A stretch of DNA of 64,000 nt from Cylicocyclus nassatus. Its lineage: Eukaryota; Nematoda; Chromadorea; Rhabditida; Strongylidae. Both the position numbers and the translations under genes were made by a program. This document shows positions 49,427 to 60,835 of the stretch, in pieces. Each line of letters begins with the position of its first letter. The stretch's first letter is position 1. The notes below the pieces were generated by a model that saw only the letters and a program-made list of their open reading frames with translations, was not told where the DNA came from and did no database searches. The stretch spans positions 47,604,162-47,668,161 of the forward strand of contig CATQJL010000223.1 in assembly GCA_958299035.1 (NCBI GenBank), read 5' to 3'.

Positions 49427-49714
49427 TTCAAAGGCAATGTACAAGCAGATAGTCGATTTTGAGATTTTCTGCTGACCCGGGCCTATTCGCTGTGCTGAAT
49501 CCGAAAACCCACACTGGAGAGCGCAAAAACGGCAAAAAGGGCTTTGACGCAGGAGGGAAGTCAGCAGGGGGAGGGGTTTTCCCCGCTGAAAATTTACGCT
49601 CCCATCTTCGACGACCGGTAACCACACGGCTCCATTTGGCTGGATTCGCCATGGAGAGCAGATAGTGATTAGAGCGCAATTCTTTACCTGACTTCAGTTT
49701 GCTTTCTTCGAGAT

Positions 49715-49880
49715 TTAAGATCCGAGCCAAACTTTGCTAACGTACATTTCGGGCGGTGCGGATGTGTTAGCCTACTCGCCGTAATCGATCGATATCGAAT
49801 GGATTTTTCACAAACTTCAAGGTACGGCTCGGAAGTTGGTACAGGGGTAAGTGAGCATGCTGATTACGAATGCAATGTTA
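49715..49880. mobile_element. Fragment related to the 44217-45041 Helitron
   Basis: 'atccgagccaaactttgctaacgtacat...gtgttagcctactcgccgtaatcgatcgatatcga' and 'ttggtacaggggtaagtgagcatgctgattacgaatgcaatgtt' parallel, with substitutions, the Helitron's left arm. No terminus is preserved. Confidence 0.5.
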
Positions 49881-50033
49881 ATCTCTAGAATTCTCGGATA
49901 CCTTTTTCGAGCGGAAAGCTTGTACATCTCCATTTGTCAGGCTTACATCAGAGGGTTAAGGTTTCCAACAATCTAGTCCTTGTGTAAACAGGTACTGACC
50001 AGACAAAGTAGAGAGCGAATGAACAAGTACGGG

Positions 50034-50330
50034 CAGGGCTCGGCACGAGCTGGCACCAGAGAATTTTCAAAACGAAGTCCCCTTTGAAATTTGCTCATTT
50101 TTACGAAGTTCCCCTTGACTTTTGGGAATTTTTGTGAAGTCCCCTTTGATCCTCAACGATATCCCCTCCAAAATCCTAAAAAACCCCCCAAAAACGAAAC
50201 ATCGACTAAGAAAAAAAAGGTCGCCGTCACCAATTTTGCGTATATCTTCACCCGCAAAAACGAAACCCCCTTTGCTTTTTCCCCAAAAACGATATTCAGC
50301 TGGCCCCGTGCCAGCTGGTGCCAGGCCCTG
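50034..50330. mobile_element. hAT-type MITE, 297 bp, perfect 8-bp target duplication
   Basis: TIRs CAGGGCTCGGCACGAGCTGG and CAGGGCCTGGCACCAGCTGG (inverse) are flanked on both sides by AGTACGGG (50026-50033 and 50331-50338). An 8-bp duplication with CAGGG ends is diagnostic of hAT elements. The interior is A-rich with 'gaagtcccctttg' repeated, and has no transposase. Confidence 0.9.
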
Positions 50331-51193
50331 AGTACGGGTTTTGGCTCAATTTCATCCACTGTTGTTACGTTTTAAGTTCCATACACAAATACGTACACTT
50401 AATTCATCATCATTACAACAATCGGTTCCCGTACCTGTTGTCAAAATCTGCATCTAACCTTAAGGTGACTGGAAGGAGCTGCCAACTGCAGAAATTGCCG
50501 CAAAAGTAAGTATGATCAACTCCGAGATTTGAGTGTAGGGCGGTTGAGGACTTTTACTGATTATAAGGCTAAACTTGTTAAACCTCCAAGTTATGACGTG
50601 CTTTTCTTACTCTCTCTGTCAAACCGCTTATGTTGGGTTGGCAAGACTCCACCTCTACACGAATCTGGGAGCTGATAATGTAGAATACGTGCATAAACCG
50701 GAGCGGATTTTGATAAGTGAATGCAAAAAGAAGCACCTGGGTAAGAAAGGGAAGCAAAATCTCTTGAGATCATTCTTATCATCAGATGCTATCCCTTGCA
50801 ATGCAAGTGATCCAAAAAAATCAAGTTTCGTGCCAATAACGCGCACCGCTCGACAGCGGCGCTCCATGGCGAATTCAGCCAAATGGACGCCATGTGGTTA
50901 CCGGTCACCCCAGCTTCCGCAATGATCTGCTCGATTCAGCTAGCCGCCCTGACATCGCCACCGGCCAGGTGCGCCGCATGACTTGAAATCGGGACCGGCA
51001 AGTCGCTCTGGAAGTTGGGAGTGTGAATCCACAGTGGCGAAGACTACGCTCACCTGCTGAGTTCATCCTGCGTTAGAGCTCTTTTTCGACGTTCTCACGC
51101 TTTCCAGTATGGATTTTCGGATTCAGCATAGCAAATAGGCCCGAGTAAGCAAAAAATCTCATGATCGAGTTTTTGCCCGGACACTGCCTTTAA

Positions 51194-51559
51194 CTCCAAA
51201 TTTGTTGTCTTGTGCAGCATAAAGCCAGCAGAAAGTTGTACAAAAAGACCGGAAAGTGGGAAATTAATCTTTTATCAAGTATAATGACTATAAGAAAGGG
51301 TTACAGTTAGTGAAAATCCGCGTTCGTTTTTGTACAGCTTTTCGCTAACTTCTTGCCACTTGAGGCTTGACAGATCTGGATTTTTGAACGTTCTAACTTT
51401 TTTCATAGAGTAGTTAGAAGAGGAAAGCAGATTTAAAATCGGCTTTGAAGGCAGGTTTGATGATATGCATCTACTTTTGGTTTGCCAAATTATGCTGGTC
51501 CTTTATTTGCTAAATGAATGGCCAGTCTTTCGTCGTGTGCGAGCCCCCGCACAAACGCA
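51194..51559. other. Intergenic, no feature recognised
   Basis: Gap between copy B of the TTAA family and the 3' end of the RTE element. Nothing recognised. Confidence 0.4.
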
Positions 51560-54500
51560 CTTCCCTCGCTTCAAACATCCAAAATCTTAATTGTTGTCGT
51601 CAGTGGCCGACTCCAGGACTTCCAGGTGCGATAATCGTATCCAGCTAATTTCTTAGCTGGTCCATCCATTCCACGAACACCTCTGGCCATTTCGTTGGCA
51701 GTCTTCCTCGGAAACGTTTTTGCTTCGCGAAGAATCCACTCTATGTTCTTAGTGTCCATCAATTATCTGTTCTTCTTACCGTTCTTTCTTTCTTCTTGTG
51801 ACCAGCCCATCGATGCTTTGCTTTCGCAACGTATTCCGCGGGTCATGAAGACGGTACATTCTTCTCATATCCGTTTTGCGAAGTCCGTCAAGATGTCGTT
51901 TGTTTCGGGTCATCTTCAGAAAACTGCGCTCAAGCACTTTGTGAGTGGTCCGTAGAGCTTTTGACGTGGCTACAAATATCGATTGAATCTCAGCTGCGTA
52001 ACAGAGGGAGGACGGTTGAGTCGAACAAGTGCACGAAGCTCCGGGTTTGTCAGTTCGTCGCTGACTTTCTTATAGGCTCAAACGGCCCAGGCTACTTTTC
52101 TTCTCTTGATGTGTTCCTCCCTCAAGTCGTTCTTTATGTTCATGGAACGTCCAAGGTACGCATAAGAAGACGTCCTATAATAGAGGCGCCTTCCAATTCC
52201 ATTTTCGCGTTTTCGCATAGGGCGTTCTATATGGGCTGAGTCTTTTCCGATTTATTCGTAATTCGATCTTCTTCTCTGGAGGAAAACGAAGGCCTTGAAA
52301 GGAAGAGAATGAGAGAGAAAAGAGAATATACAAAGAAAAGACAAAACCTATATATGTTTTTGCGCATACTGGTTTCGGGGCTAAGAATTAGGCCAGATAT
52401 GCGACCTTCCTTGGTGCCCCCGTGTCGAAACACTTTCATCAGTAGTTCCCAAGGAATTGTCCAAAACATAACCTATGTGAAGACATGGGAGATATGATGA
52501 AACGCTTGAGACCATATTCATGAATTCTGTAAAGAGATACTGAAGCAAACGTGTCTTACTGTCATCAGATGTACTTTTGAAGTAGAATCCTATTTAAATG
52601 AACTATTTTCCGCCAATATAATCTTAGTTGGTAATGGGCCACGCATTTCGCACCTCATGCACAAGACGCAGATGCACACTAGTACTGAATCCATATTTAC
52701 GTAAAATAAAAGGTCTATTTTGAAGGATAAGATATAACGCTCTGATAAAATTGTTTCTTTCCCAGCTGTTTCTTGCTTAATGTGAGTGTTTCAAGGTAAA
52801 TTTCTTATAACCTTTGACAGATAAAGATGCAAATTTTTCATTTTATAGACAAGTGGGTGGCGGTGGGTCGCGTATTGACGCCAATGAGCATGAAGATTAT
52901 GACACTGGGTGTGCTTTGAAAATACTTATACTTGCCAAATTGCGTCAAGAACGTGTTAGCAATCCCAAGGTACACATCCCTTTTATCGTAGTCGACAAAC
53001 GTATGGGCTGAGTCTTTTTCCGACTTATTCGTAATTCGATCTTCTTCTCTATTTCGTTTAGTTCCTTTAGCAACGTCTCTGCTTCAGTAATACTGCAAAA
53101 GAAAACGATGTTGTCATCAAAATGAAGCTTGGACAGAAATCTCTCATCAACTTGTATGCTTGTTCCGTCCCAGTCTAGTGTGTTCACTACCTGCTGCAAG
53201 GCCGCGGTGAACAGCTTCCACGAATTTCACCTTCTCGGACCCCCTTCCCAACCGGGATGATCAAGGGACGATGGAACAGCTGCACCGTTGTTTACAGTTT
53301 TTATGGCAGTCGGCTATTGTCCTCACCCAAGAAGGGAATGGTCGGAAATAGAAGTGACCAATTCAATAAGCTGCATACTGTTAGATGCAGCATAAAATGC
53401 TGAATTCGATGCTGACAGAAAGATATCAAGAAGCCCGTACTCATGGCAGACTTATATGATCTTCGAAGTTTGGATGTGGTCCATGCAGCTTTGCGAAGTC
53501 CAGCTTGTTTTTGCGACCGGGCTTCATTCAGTGTCTTAGACATGCGACCGAGGATCATGGAACTTATACAGCACACTCAGCAGGCATACTGGACGATAGT
53601 TCCGAAGATCCTTCCATTTGCCCTTCTTGAAGAGAAAAATAGTCCTTAAAGTCCTTCACTGACCTGGAAACCTTTCCTTTTAAAGCGAAGATGTCAGTTG
53701 CGACGCGAGAATCTTGTGCAGATGTTGTCTCTCGGCTCGCAGAAGTACGACACAAAATGGTCTGGCTCTGGAGACGTGGACGTCTTCATGGTCTGGATTG
53801 CGATACGCATTTCATCAGGCGAAATCCTTGGTTGTTTCACCAGTGGAAACAACGGTCATCGGGTGTTGATGAGCGGAAGAAGTTGGTATAGAAGTTTTTC
53901 GCGATATACTCCATCTTTTCGTTAAGACGTCGGAGTACCGCATTCGTTCCATGGTGTAGCGTACATTCGCAGAGGTCCTTTCGGACTTCACTAGACTTCG
54001 TCTTCCTTCGGCTGCTTCCAGTACCTTGGCTTGCCTGGTACTTCTTGAGATTCCTACAAAGCTGTTCTGCAACTGATGTTGGCTATTAGTCGCTCGAGCT
54101 GGATTGCATTCGGATCCTGCCTCAGAAATCTTTTTCTTTCGAGCAATTCCTTGGTGGCCTTCGAAATGCGTTTCAAGTTCTTCTCAGAGGTCACTGAGGC
54201 GCACTCTCCGTAGGCTTACAATCTTTTCAAAAGCCGGTCGTAGTCGTACGTTGGGTCCTCCTCGATGTGCCAGTCACAACTTGATATGAGCTCTTCCAAC
54301 CTGTTACCGTCATAAACGATTCCTTCCTTCTCGCGGACTGTGACAGACCTTCTTCTCCAGCTTTCGACTGAATCTATAAGTCTTCATAGAATGCAACTAG
54401 TTTTGATTCGTCAGCTGCTAATCTAGGGGAGTAGAAGTTGACGATGCTGAGGTACTCTACGTGGAGGTCGTAGTCGTGGGATGGTTAGTCGAAATGACAG

Positions 54501-55040
54501 AATCTCATGCGAATCGACAAGACGGACAGATGAATAGGACGGCAAAGCCAACGCCTCCAATGTTTCGTGACGGAACATTCTCATTACAAAGGATGAAGGT
54601 TCCATCACTCATCTATCGCATGTCCTTCTTCCCGGTCTTCGTTTATTACAGAGCCATGATGTGGCACTTATACCCTGCGGCGTCGGAAAGGACGCGGTGG
54701 TCGGCGTTAAAGGAGATTGTCTTCTCGCTGTGGGTGGTAACTCGTTGTACGTTGCAGTTCGAGGCCCAGGGCCACCTCCACGCCATGTTGAGGCGGCGGA
54801 CCATATGGGGGAATGTTCCATTCACCATCGGAAAAGCTATTGTCGAGGCCCACTTCCGAAAGGCGGACGAGGTTGGAGCACGTCAGATTTTAGCTGTATA
54901 TGGAAGTAGACACCCTTTGACTCTTCCTCGCACAAGTGCGAAGTATAATGCTAGACAGAAGCGACAAATTCATTTGAGAAGTTGGAAACCTAGGCCCACC
55001 AGCGTTTTCAAACTGCAACATAAAGTGCGCATGCCGCTCC
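51560..55040 (-). pseudogene. Decayed RTE-type LINE (endonuclease plus reverse transcriptase)
   Basis: Reading the minus strand, domains occur in RTE order with many stops and frameshifts. Endonuclease pieces are at ~54830-54640 (YKCHIMAL) and ~54590-54350 (VDSHEILSFRL then AADESKLVAFYED). The linker at 54070-53820 has EAAEGRRSLVK. RT follows at 53576-53300 (SMILGRMSKTLNEARSQKQAG) and 53199-52950 (VDERFLSKLHFDDNIVFF, then EAETLLKELNE). The C-terminal region lies at 52200-51570 (HLFDSTVLPLL, AKAKHRWAGH, FRGRLPTKWPEVF). The catalytic FADD is FDDN, so the RT is dead. These peptides closely resemble strongylid RTE elements. The long plus-strand ORFs here (up to 194 codons, 54461-55045) are antisense shadows. 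Confidence 0.85.
52278..53002. mobile_element. ~725-bp insertion in the RTE, bounded by 47/48-bp direct repeats
   Basis: The block 'atgggctgagtctt..tccga.ttattcg..cttcttctct' is present at 52231-52277 and again at 53003-53050, with two differences. RTE sequence resumes properly on each side, so the intervening DNA was inserted or created by duplication. The insert begins with purine-rich sequence and contains a hairpin gtgt-ttcg-acac at about 52426-52437. No TIR or poly(A) tail is visible. Type unknown. Confidence 0.55.
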
Positions 55041-55061
55041 GCTAGGATGACAGGGTCCTAA

Positions 55062-55260
55062 AGTGGCGGTCCCAGGATTTCGGACCGGGGGGGGGGGGAA
55101 GGGGCGACAAAGAATTTCTTTAAATAAAGGTGCGTGGCGTTAGCCATGCACTCCGAAAATTTTTTTGGTTGCTTCTCAAAGTTTTTTCTCTAACCCCTAA
55201 AATATAGAAAAAGGGGCATGGCAGCAGCCGCGCCACAGCGACCTTGCGCCTCAGCGCTCG
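55062..55260. mobile_element. hAT-like remnant with G-run
   Basis: Starts AGTGGCGGTCCCAGGATTTC, then a G12 tract (55087-55098), then 'ggtgcgtggcgttagccatgcactccgaaaattttttt', shared with 34370-34536 (inverse) and 1-316. The right end is not resolved. It abuts the 5' side of the RTE element. Confidence 0.45.
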
Positions 55261-56071
55261 CGGAAATTGCAGCACCAAGCATTCGTCCAATTGAATCGAA
55301 GGGCTTTGGAAAACGCCAGTTTCATAGTTCTTTTTAAGATATATCTTCGAACTTTGCGAAGGCCATGCGTTCGGGTAAGATTTGAGACCCGAGCTTTCTG
55401 TTCCCTTTTTGGATGCTGTTGCTTCCGTTAAGCGATTAACATAAATTGTTTTGATTAAAAACTGCCACTATGGCTCAACTAACAAAAAGCAGTAGGTGAT
55501 TTGGCTTTTGTGAACATGGTAGGTATTAAGTTGTCAACAAATTTTGTAATTTTTTAAATAATTTTTCTCTTTTTGCATGTGGTATACTTAAACTTTGATA
55601 ATGTTGTACTTTATACTTATACTTCATACTATGATGCGAACCACAAGTACAGCGATTCGCTCCAAATTCTGGCGGCGCGTGTAAGGGTTACGTAGGTGTA
55701 CGATAAAGAAATCCAGACCGTTACAGTTTCAGCTGAAACTTTTTTGTCTAGGGTCTTTGCTCGACACGCTAATAATAAAAAAACACTCATTTCGCAAGAC
55801 AATGCCTTTTTAATAAGATCACAAAATTTTTTCACTTTGACGGCAAATGAATGTGATAATCGTGTCCAGGATGTAGAATTACTCTACAACGCAACGTCTT
55901 AGCAAACAGATTCTTTGAGACTTCGCTCATTAGTTATTGATTGTTGAATGTAAGTACCAATTTTACGTTCAGCTGCCTTGTTCAAATCCGAAGGTGTCAG
56001 TCTAAATTTCATCTGCTATTACTTTTAAACAGCATATCAACCCATGCTACTGCAGAAGTATGTCACAGATT
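55261..56071. other. Intergenic, no gene supported
   Basis: Short ORFs on both strands (for example 55696-55902) with no motif. Nothing recognised. Confidence 0.35.
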
Positions 56072-56461
56072 AGCCCGTAGTAAAGCTCGGTCAGGAGAGA
56101 TGATCTCCCCTGAGGCCCTTATGTGAGGTTCCGTCAGGGGAAAGACGACCGCCCACTTTCCCCTGCTATAAGAATGCAACGGCACTTAACATATGAGAAC
56201 CAGGTCAGGTTCGGCAGGGAGATGATCTCCCTGCCGAACCTGACCTGAGGCCTCTCCGCGGCTAGTACCAATCACAAAGATGTGAAAGTTTGGCGAATGG
56301 GTTTTGACTTATATACTTGCTTTAACGCGGCGTACTCATTCATGTCAATGTGGATGGTTGGAATCATCAATCAAAGGCTCAACTGAGGCAGAGCTGATCG
56401 TCGAAGCTTCAACTGAAACTTTCCTCTATTGAGATCGGATGAGGCAGCTTTACTATGAGCC
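56072..56461. mobile_element. TIR element E2, short relative of E1 with long palindrome
   Basis: Ends TAGTAAAGCT (56078-56087) and AGCTTTACTA (56446-56455). The body matches E1 in inverse. It contains a near-perfect 43-bp palindrome (ggtcaggttcggcagggagat, one central base, and its inverse) at about 56204-56246 where E1 has only one arm. It lacks the nested CpG-rich element of E1, so it approximates the empty site. Confidence 0.7.
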
Positions 56462-56949
56462 ACTAACTCATTGCTACAGAGTTTGTGTAGTATGCTTGAT
56501 TTAGGCTGCGAACGACCTCATATTTGCTCGTAATCCAGTGAAATTCCAAATTTTAGTTTGAAAAAAAGCTCAAATTTTTCTGTTTCTTTATCACAAATAA
56601 AACAGTTTGTGATCGCTTCTAGCACACACTGCATTCTATATATTGACAAAGTTTGATCGCGTTATAGACAAAGAGAGAAAAAGTTACGAAGGAAGTTGTA
56701 GATAGTTTACAACCTAATATTGATGCGACTTGATGCGTTGATTCCATTTCTGTTTCCGCCACCTGCAGAACACTGCTGCGAAGGAAATCATAGTTTTTGC
56801 AGATGTTGCAATTTTTGATACAGGGAAAGTTGCCAAAATTGAAACGCTCACTTTCTACATAGGAAAAATTACGGAACTTGCCCAGTAGATTAGAGTTCCT
56901 AAAAATCCATGTACCGGTGAGTTTTCTAACATGCTAAGTACTGTCTACT
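56462..56949. other. Intergenic, no gene seen
   Basis: AT-rich, no ORF or repeat recognised. Confidence 0.4.
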
Positions 56950-57415
56950 CACAAGGGAGGTGTTTTCGGTCGAAGTGGCTTTTTTAAATGAAATTGATAC
57001 GACTATAAAGAGCATCAAATGCTGATTCCAAATCTGTCTTCGTTATCTGTCGAGCGCCTCTAGACGTCGAGTTACGAATATTTTCTTGATGCGAAAAATG
57101 AACGCATAATTACGGTCTTTTCAGCGCTCAAATAGAGCAATGTTAAGTATGAATGCTTTGGATAAAAGATATTGTTTGAATAAAGTGCTTTGATAATCAA
57201 TATTGGACCATTTGAGGAATTCTGACGAATATTGTCCTAAGTATGCATTTAATTTTCTTAACTCAAAAAATGCTCATAACACGACGTCTAGGGGCGCTCG
57301 GCAGATAACGAAGACAGATATGAAATCAGCGTTTATGCTCTTTATAGTCGTATCAATTCCATTTGAAAAGGCCACTTCGACCGAAAACACCTCCCCTGTC
57401 AGATTCTTAACTTCC
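56950..57415. repeat. Inverted duplication with ~120-bp arms
   Basis: Left arm 56955-57075 ('gggaggtgttttcggtcgaagtgg...gacgtcg') and right arm about 57282-57403 are inverse copies with some differences, separated by ~205 bp. Read outward, both arms encode similar peptides (EVFSVEVAF, IDTTIKSI), so the inverted piece may once have been coding. The 142-codon plus ORF (57203-57631) and the minus ORF (57274-57555) over the right arm have no other support. Confidence 0.7.
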
Positions 57416-59929
57416 ATGTTTTTGTCGCTTTCAAGCCTTCTAAAGGCCCTATCCGCGAAACCCCCAAAAATTCTCGTTTTGAAGAAGTCGCTGCAACAAG
57501 CGCGGGCGAGGGAAAGCCTGCATATGCTGGACGAACACGTGGGTGGAGCAAACAACTCGGATACGTTTCTTCCGGAGCGGATTTCTACTCCGGAAGCAAT
57601 CTTTGGCGGCGCAGTTTGGGGGCTTGCCTAATATGGGGGTCCACATTAATCTGCCTTCATAATCTCATCAACCTTTGGGTAGACGGTGCCTTTAACACGC
57701 AAAACCAGCAAGCAACAACGCTAACTATGAAGGCCTAGCAGTTAGCAAGGTCGTCTATAACTGCATCAAAAACATGCATAACACATAAATAGTTGAATCA
57801 CTTCTTTTGTCATTTACATAGAAAACTAGGCAATTTCCAATGACAGTGTCGAGTTTTTGAAAGTATGTTGCAAGCTATTTACTCTCACCACGAACTGAAA
57901 CTTGCTATATTTTTTCGCAAACACTATCTGCATGTTCCTTGTCAAACACCCAACATTGAAAGTTTTCTCACTTCTTTCTTTGTTAACGCATTATGCTTTA
58001 GGTGGCTCATAATAATACGATTCCTACTATACAGAAGATTAGCACGACCGTTACAAAACCATCTTTACTGTTCTATACGTCATAAAAATTATTTTCGTAA
58101 CCATGTTTTTGCAAAATATCCTGTAAAAAAGGGCACATAAATGTTGCCTTCATTCTTGTCTTGATCACCGCTCGATATAAGCTCATTATCTAATACACTT
58201 AATATATTCAAATATTTGCATTGGGAATGAGGAGCCGCTATGACCAGGTGTGATCAAAACTTAATCCTCGCTCTTGAGACAGCCCTCTGCATTCCGAAAG
58301 CCAAATTGGTGCCAGAGTAATCTCCAAGGATTTGAGCACTGAGTTGACAACCCATTGGCCTCGGCAGATCGTTGCAGAAGTTTGCATGCATTCGATTATT
58401 AAGCAGAGCGCGTTTGACTCATGCCTTCAGAATATATAGAAGATGCTTTATCATATGCTTTGTCGTTATTATTTTTTCTTTTGAATATTTTCTGAAATTC
58501 AAATATTGTATACGTCGATTATCTGTCCTTTACAGTAGAAGTTCTTGAGCAGAGTAAACATCATATTTGCAAATAGCGTGTTATACATCCAACCAGGACC
58601 ATATTTGGACAAAGTGTGCGATCTTCAAATTTTGTGCATAGTTCATGAGAACGTGATTTCGTAATCTCGTAACTGGGCAGTTCTTACAGATGGAGGCCTA
58701 CAATAACCATGGGTCAATAGCACGGCTTCTGCTAATGTTTAGCTATAAAAACAACTGGGTGAGTTGTTCAACAAATACGCGAAAAGAGCAGGCAAAAGTA
58801 GGATCTTGCCTGGTTTCGAGACAGCTCACTCGGTATAGCTCTGCTAAAAAAACTTACCGCACAAAGAGCACTTTTTCGTAATCAGCGAGTTCGAAAATTC
58901 CTGTGAGCGGCGAAGTTTCTGGCCGATCCATGATCATCAGTATTTTGGCCAAAACCCGTCGGCGAACTTCAGAGCCTAGAACGAGAAAAAATTAAAGGGC
59001 CCGAATTCGTTGGAAAACTTGCGCATAGAGGTTACTTGGCCTGCTGATCACGAAAAACACACCTGCTTTGCAAATTAGCGCCTTGCTGTATGGTTAAGCT
59101 AAAATTTGAAAGACATGGATTTTTCCAAAATTCATCGACCTTTCTCTGTGGAAAAGGGATCCTCCGCTAATCGCTAGCGCATGATAATCTACGGAAGCAG
59201 CTCTACCGGATCATGTTCACTAGAATCTTCCTTGTGTGTTCTTCGCTGAGTTAGACCACTACGAAATCCCGTCCTCACACAAAAATCGAGCAAATTGAAA
59301 ACTGAATAGTAAGGGAGCGTAGTATATCAGAAGGTTATTTTGACGAGCTGAACACATGCTTTTGTCGGATTCCTATTTTATGCAATCTGAAGAAAGTTAT
59401 GAACAAAAAACGAAAAAAACGCGGATCGTCAGTTTCTGCGTTTTCTGTCGAATAATTAGTGTGGGTACTGTAGTTTGCGCGAGCGTGATTCCGCGGAAAT
59501 CCCGGAATGTCCAAACTCCCAGAACGTTGCGGACTTTCGCAAAACCTCCGAAAACACGACAACAAAGAAAATCTGCACATTTTGTGAGCTATTGCAGATA
59601 GCAAGAAATAGAGTAGAGCATAGGAGGATTCATAAAAACTTCGGTACGCAGGCAACCTCCCATTACGCGCATCGTTCACGGGCGTGTGGACTCTGGTGAA
59701 AAGATGCTTGAGCACGCCGTTTGTGCCGTTTTGCGCCGAGCGAAAGCCTTAGACCGAGCGCCATCGTGGATCTGGATCTGTATGTCCATACGCAGAAAAC
59801 AGAAGTGTTCAGCTCATCGTTGAAACTTTTGTTGACAGGCGACTCCGTTCACTCACAATTTATAGAGCGGTGAAATTTTCTGAAGAAAGAGCAACGTCTC
59901 CAAAGAGACGGTGTCATGCGCATAGCACT
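57416..59929. other. Intergenic, unsupported ORFs only
   Basis: ORFs at 57865-58140, 58690-58881 and 59335-59715 (both strands) show no family resemblance or splice structure. Confidence 0.3.
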
Positions 59930-60486
59930 CAATCGATTGCTGCAGTGAGGGATCTATCTACTGCACCGAATGCGCAATTGAACCGAAAAAGCCTGTAGAT
60001 CACATACTATAAGCGATAGAGCGATAAAAACTCGCACTGCGTTTTCTAAAGTACATTTCTTACTGTATGTCAGAAAAGATCCAATTTTGTGATATCATCA
60101 GTGATAAATAATAAAATGATGATATCAATGACAACGACAGATAGAATGGCTCAAATTCATGCGGTCGTTGCCCACGTTCATCTTCCATGTAGCTGCAGAA
60201 TTTCAGCCCAGGCTTCAGCGTGAAGCGAGTTGAAGCAAAAATGCCATTTTAGGTAAGAATTGGCAGCAGTAGCATGTGCCGATGAGGAATCGATCGACTG
60301 CTGCAGCGACGGATCTACCAGCACCGAGCAATAGGACTAGAGAAGCCTGCAGATCACTTATAAATAGAGCAAGAGCGATAGAAATTCACTCAGCGTTTCC
60401 TACAGTACTTTTCTTAGCATATGCCAAAAATGATCCAAAAATGTGATATTATTAATGTTAAATGATAAAATGCTTATATCAGTGAT
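59930..60486. repeat. Two direct diverged copies of a ~200-bp unit
   Basis: Units at 59930-60130 and 60289-60486 share 'aatcgat(t/c)gctgcag', 'ggatctaycta', 'gcctg(t/c)agatcac', 'gcgatag', 'actcgc/actcag', 'tgatatcatcagtgataaat'-like and 'aaaatg.t.atatcaatga' in order. Offset is about 360 bp. Non-coding. Confidence 0.65.
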
Positions 60487-60756
60487 AAGGGTGGATAAAA
60501 ACTGCCCAATTTTTCGCGATAGTTTTCGATAATGAGAACTTTGTACCAAAACCTGCTATTCGCGATTAACGCTGTGATAAATGTTCATAAAAGCCTTAAC
60601 ATAGAAAACAACGAGGATCATTGTATGTCTACCCCGTCACCACGAATTACGGGCATACTGTATATCAAAAGATTTGTCTCATCAAGCTGAAGCCGTATCT
60701 TCTTGTAGATTTCATATAAAATTGTTTTAAAAGAAGTTATAGCTAAATCTTGCTTA

Positions 60757-60835
60757 TCCCGAAAATTCCGCGATTCCCGCAAATCCCGTGAAGTCGCGAA
60801 TCCTGCGGATCCCGCGAATCCCGACAATCCCGCAA
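60757..60835. repeat. Degenerate ~9-bp minisatellite
   Basis: Roughly eight copies of a unit like AATCCCGCG (tcccgaaaattccgcg, attcccgcaa, atcccgtgaag and so on). On the minus strand it reads as Gly/Ala/Phe repeats within an unsupported ORF. Its GC content contrasts with the flanks. Confidence 0.7.

Larger units (their letters stand above)
49431..51189. mobile_element. Long TTAA-type element, copy B, with nested insertion
   Basis: Begins next to the right end of copy A, sharing the TTCA tetranucleotide (49427-49430). Its right terminus (gcccggacactgcct) is followed by TTAA at 51190-51193. Subterminal arms match in inverse: 49480-49655 against 50863-51170, including 'ctccatggcgaatycagccaaatgg'. 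Between the arms lie a Helitron-like fragment and a hAT MITE. No transposase is recognisable. Confidence 0.6.

Noticed and set aside
52426..52450. CTGATGA followed by a gtgt-ttcg-acac hairpin, considered as a second hammerhead
   Set aside because: GAAA does not follow stem II and no closing stem I is present.
54461..55045. 194-codon ORF on the plus strand, longest in the window
   Set aside because: It lies antisense to RTE endonuclease sequence whose peptides are recognisable on the minus strand.
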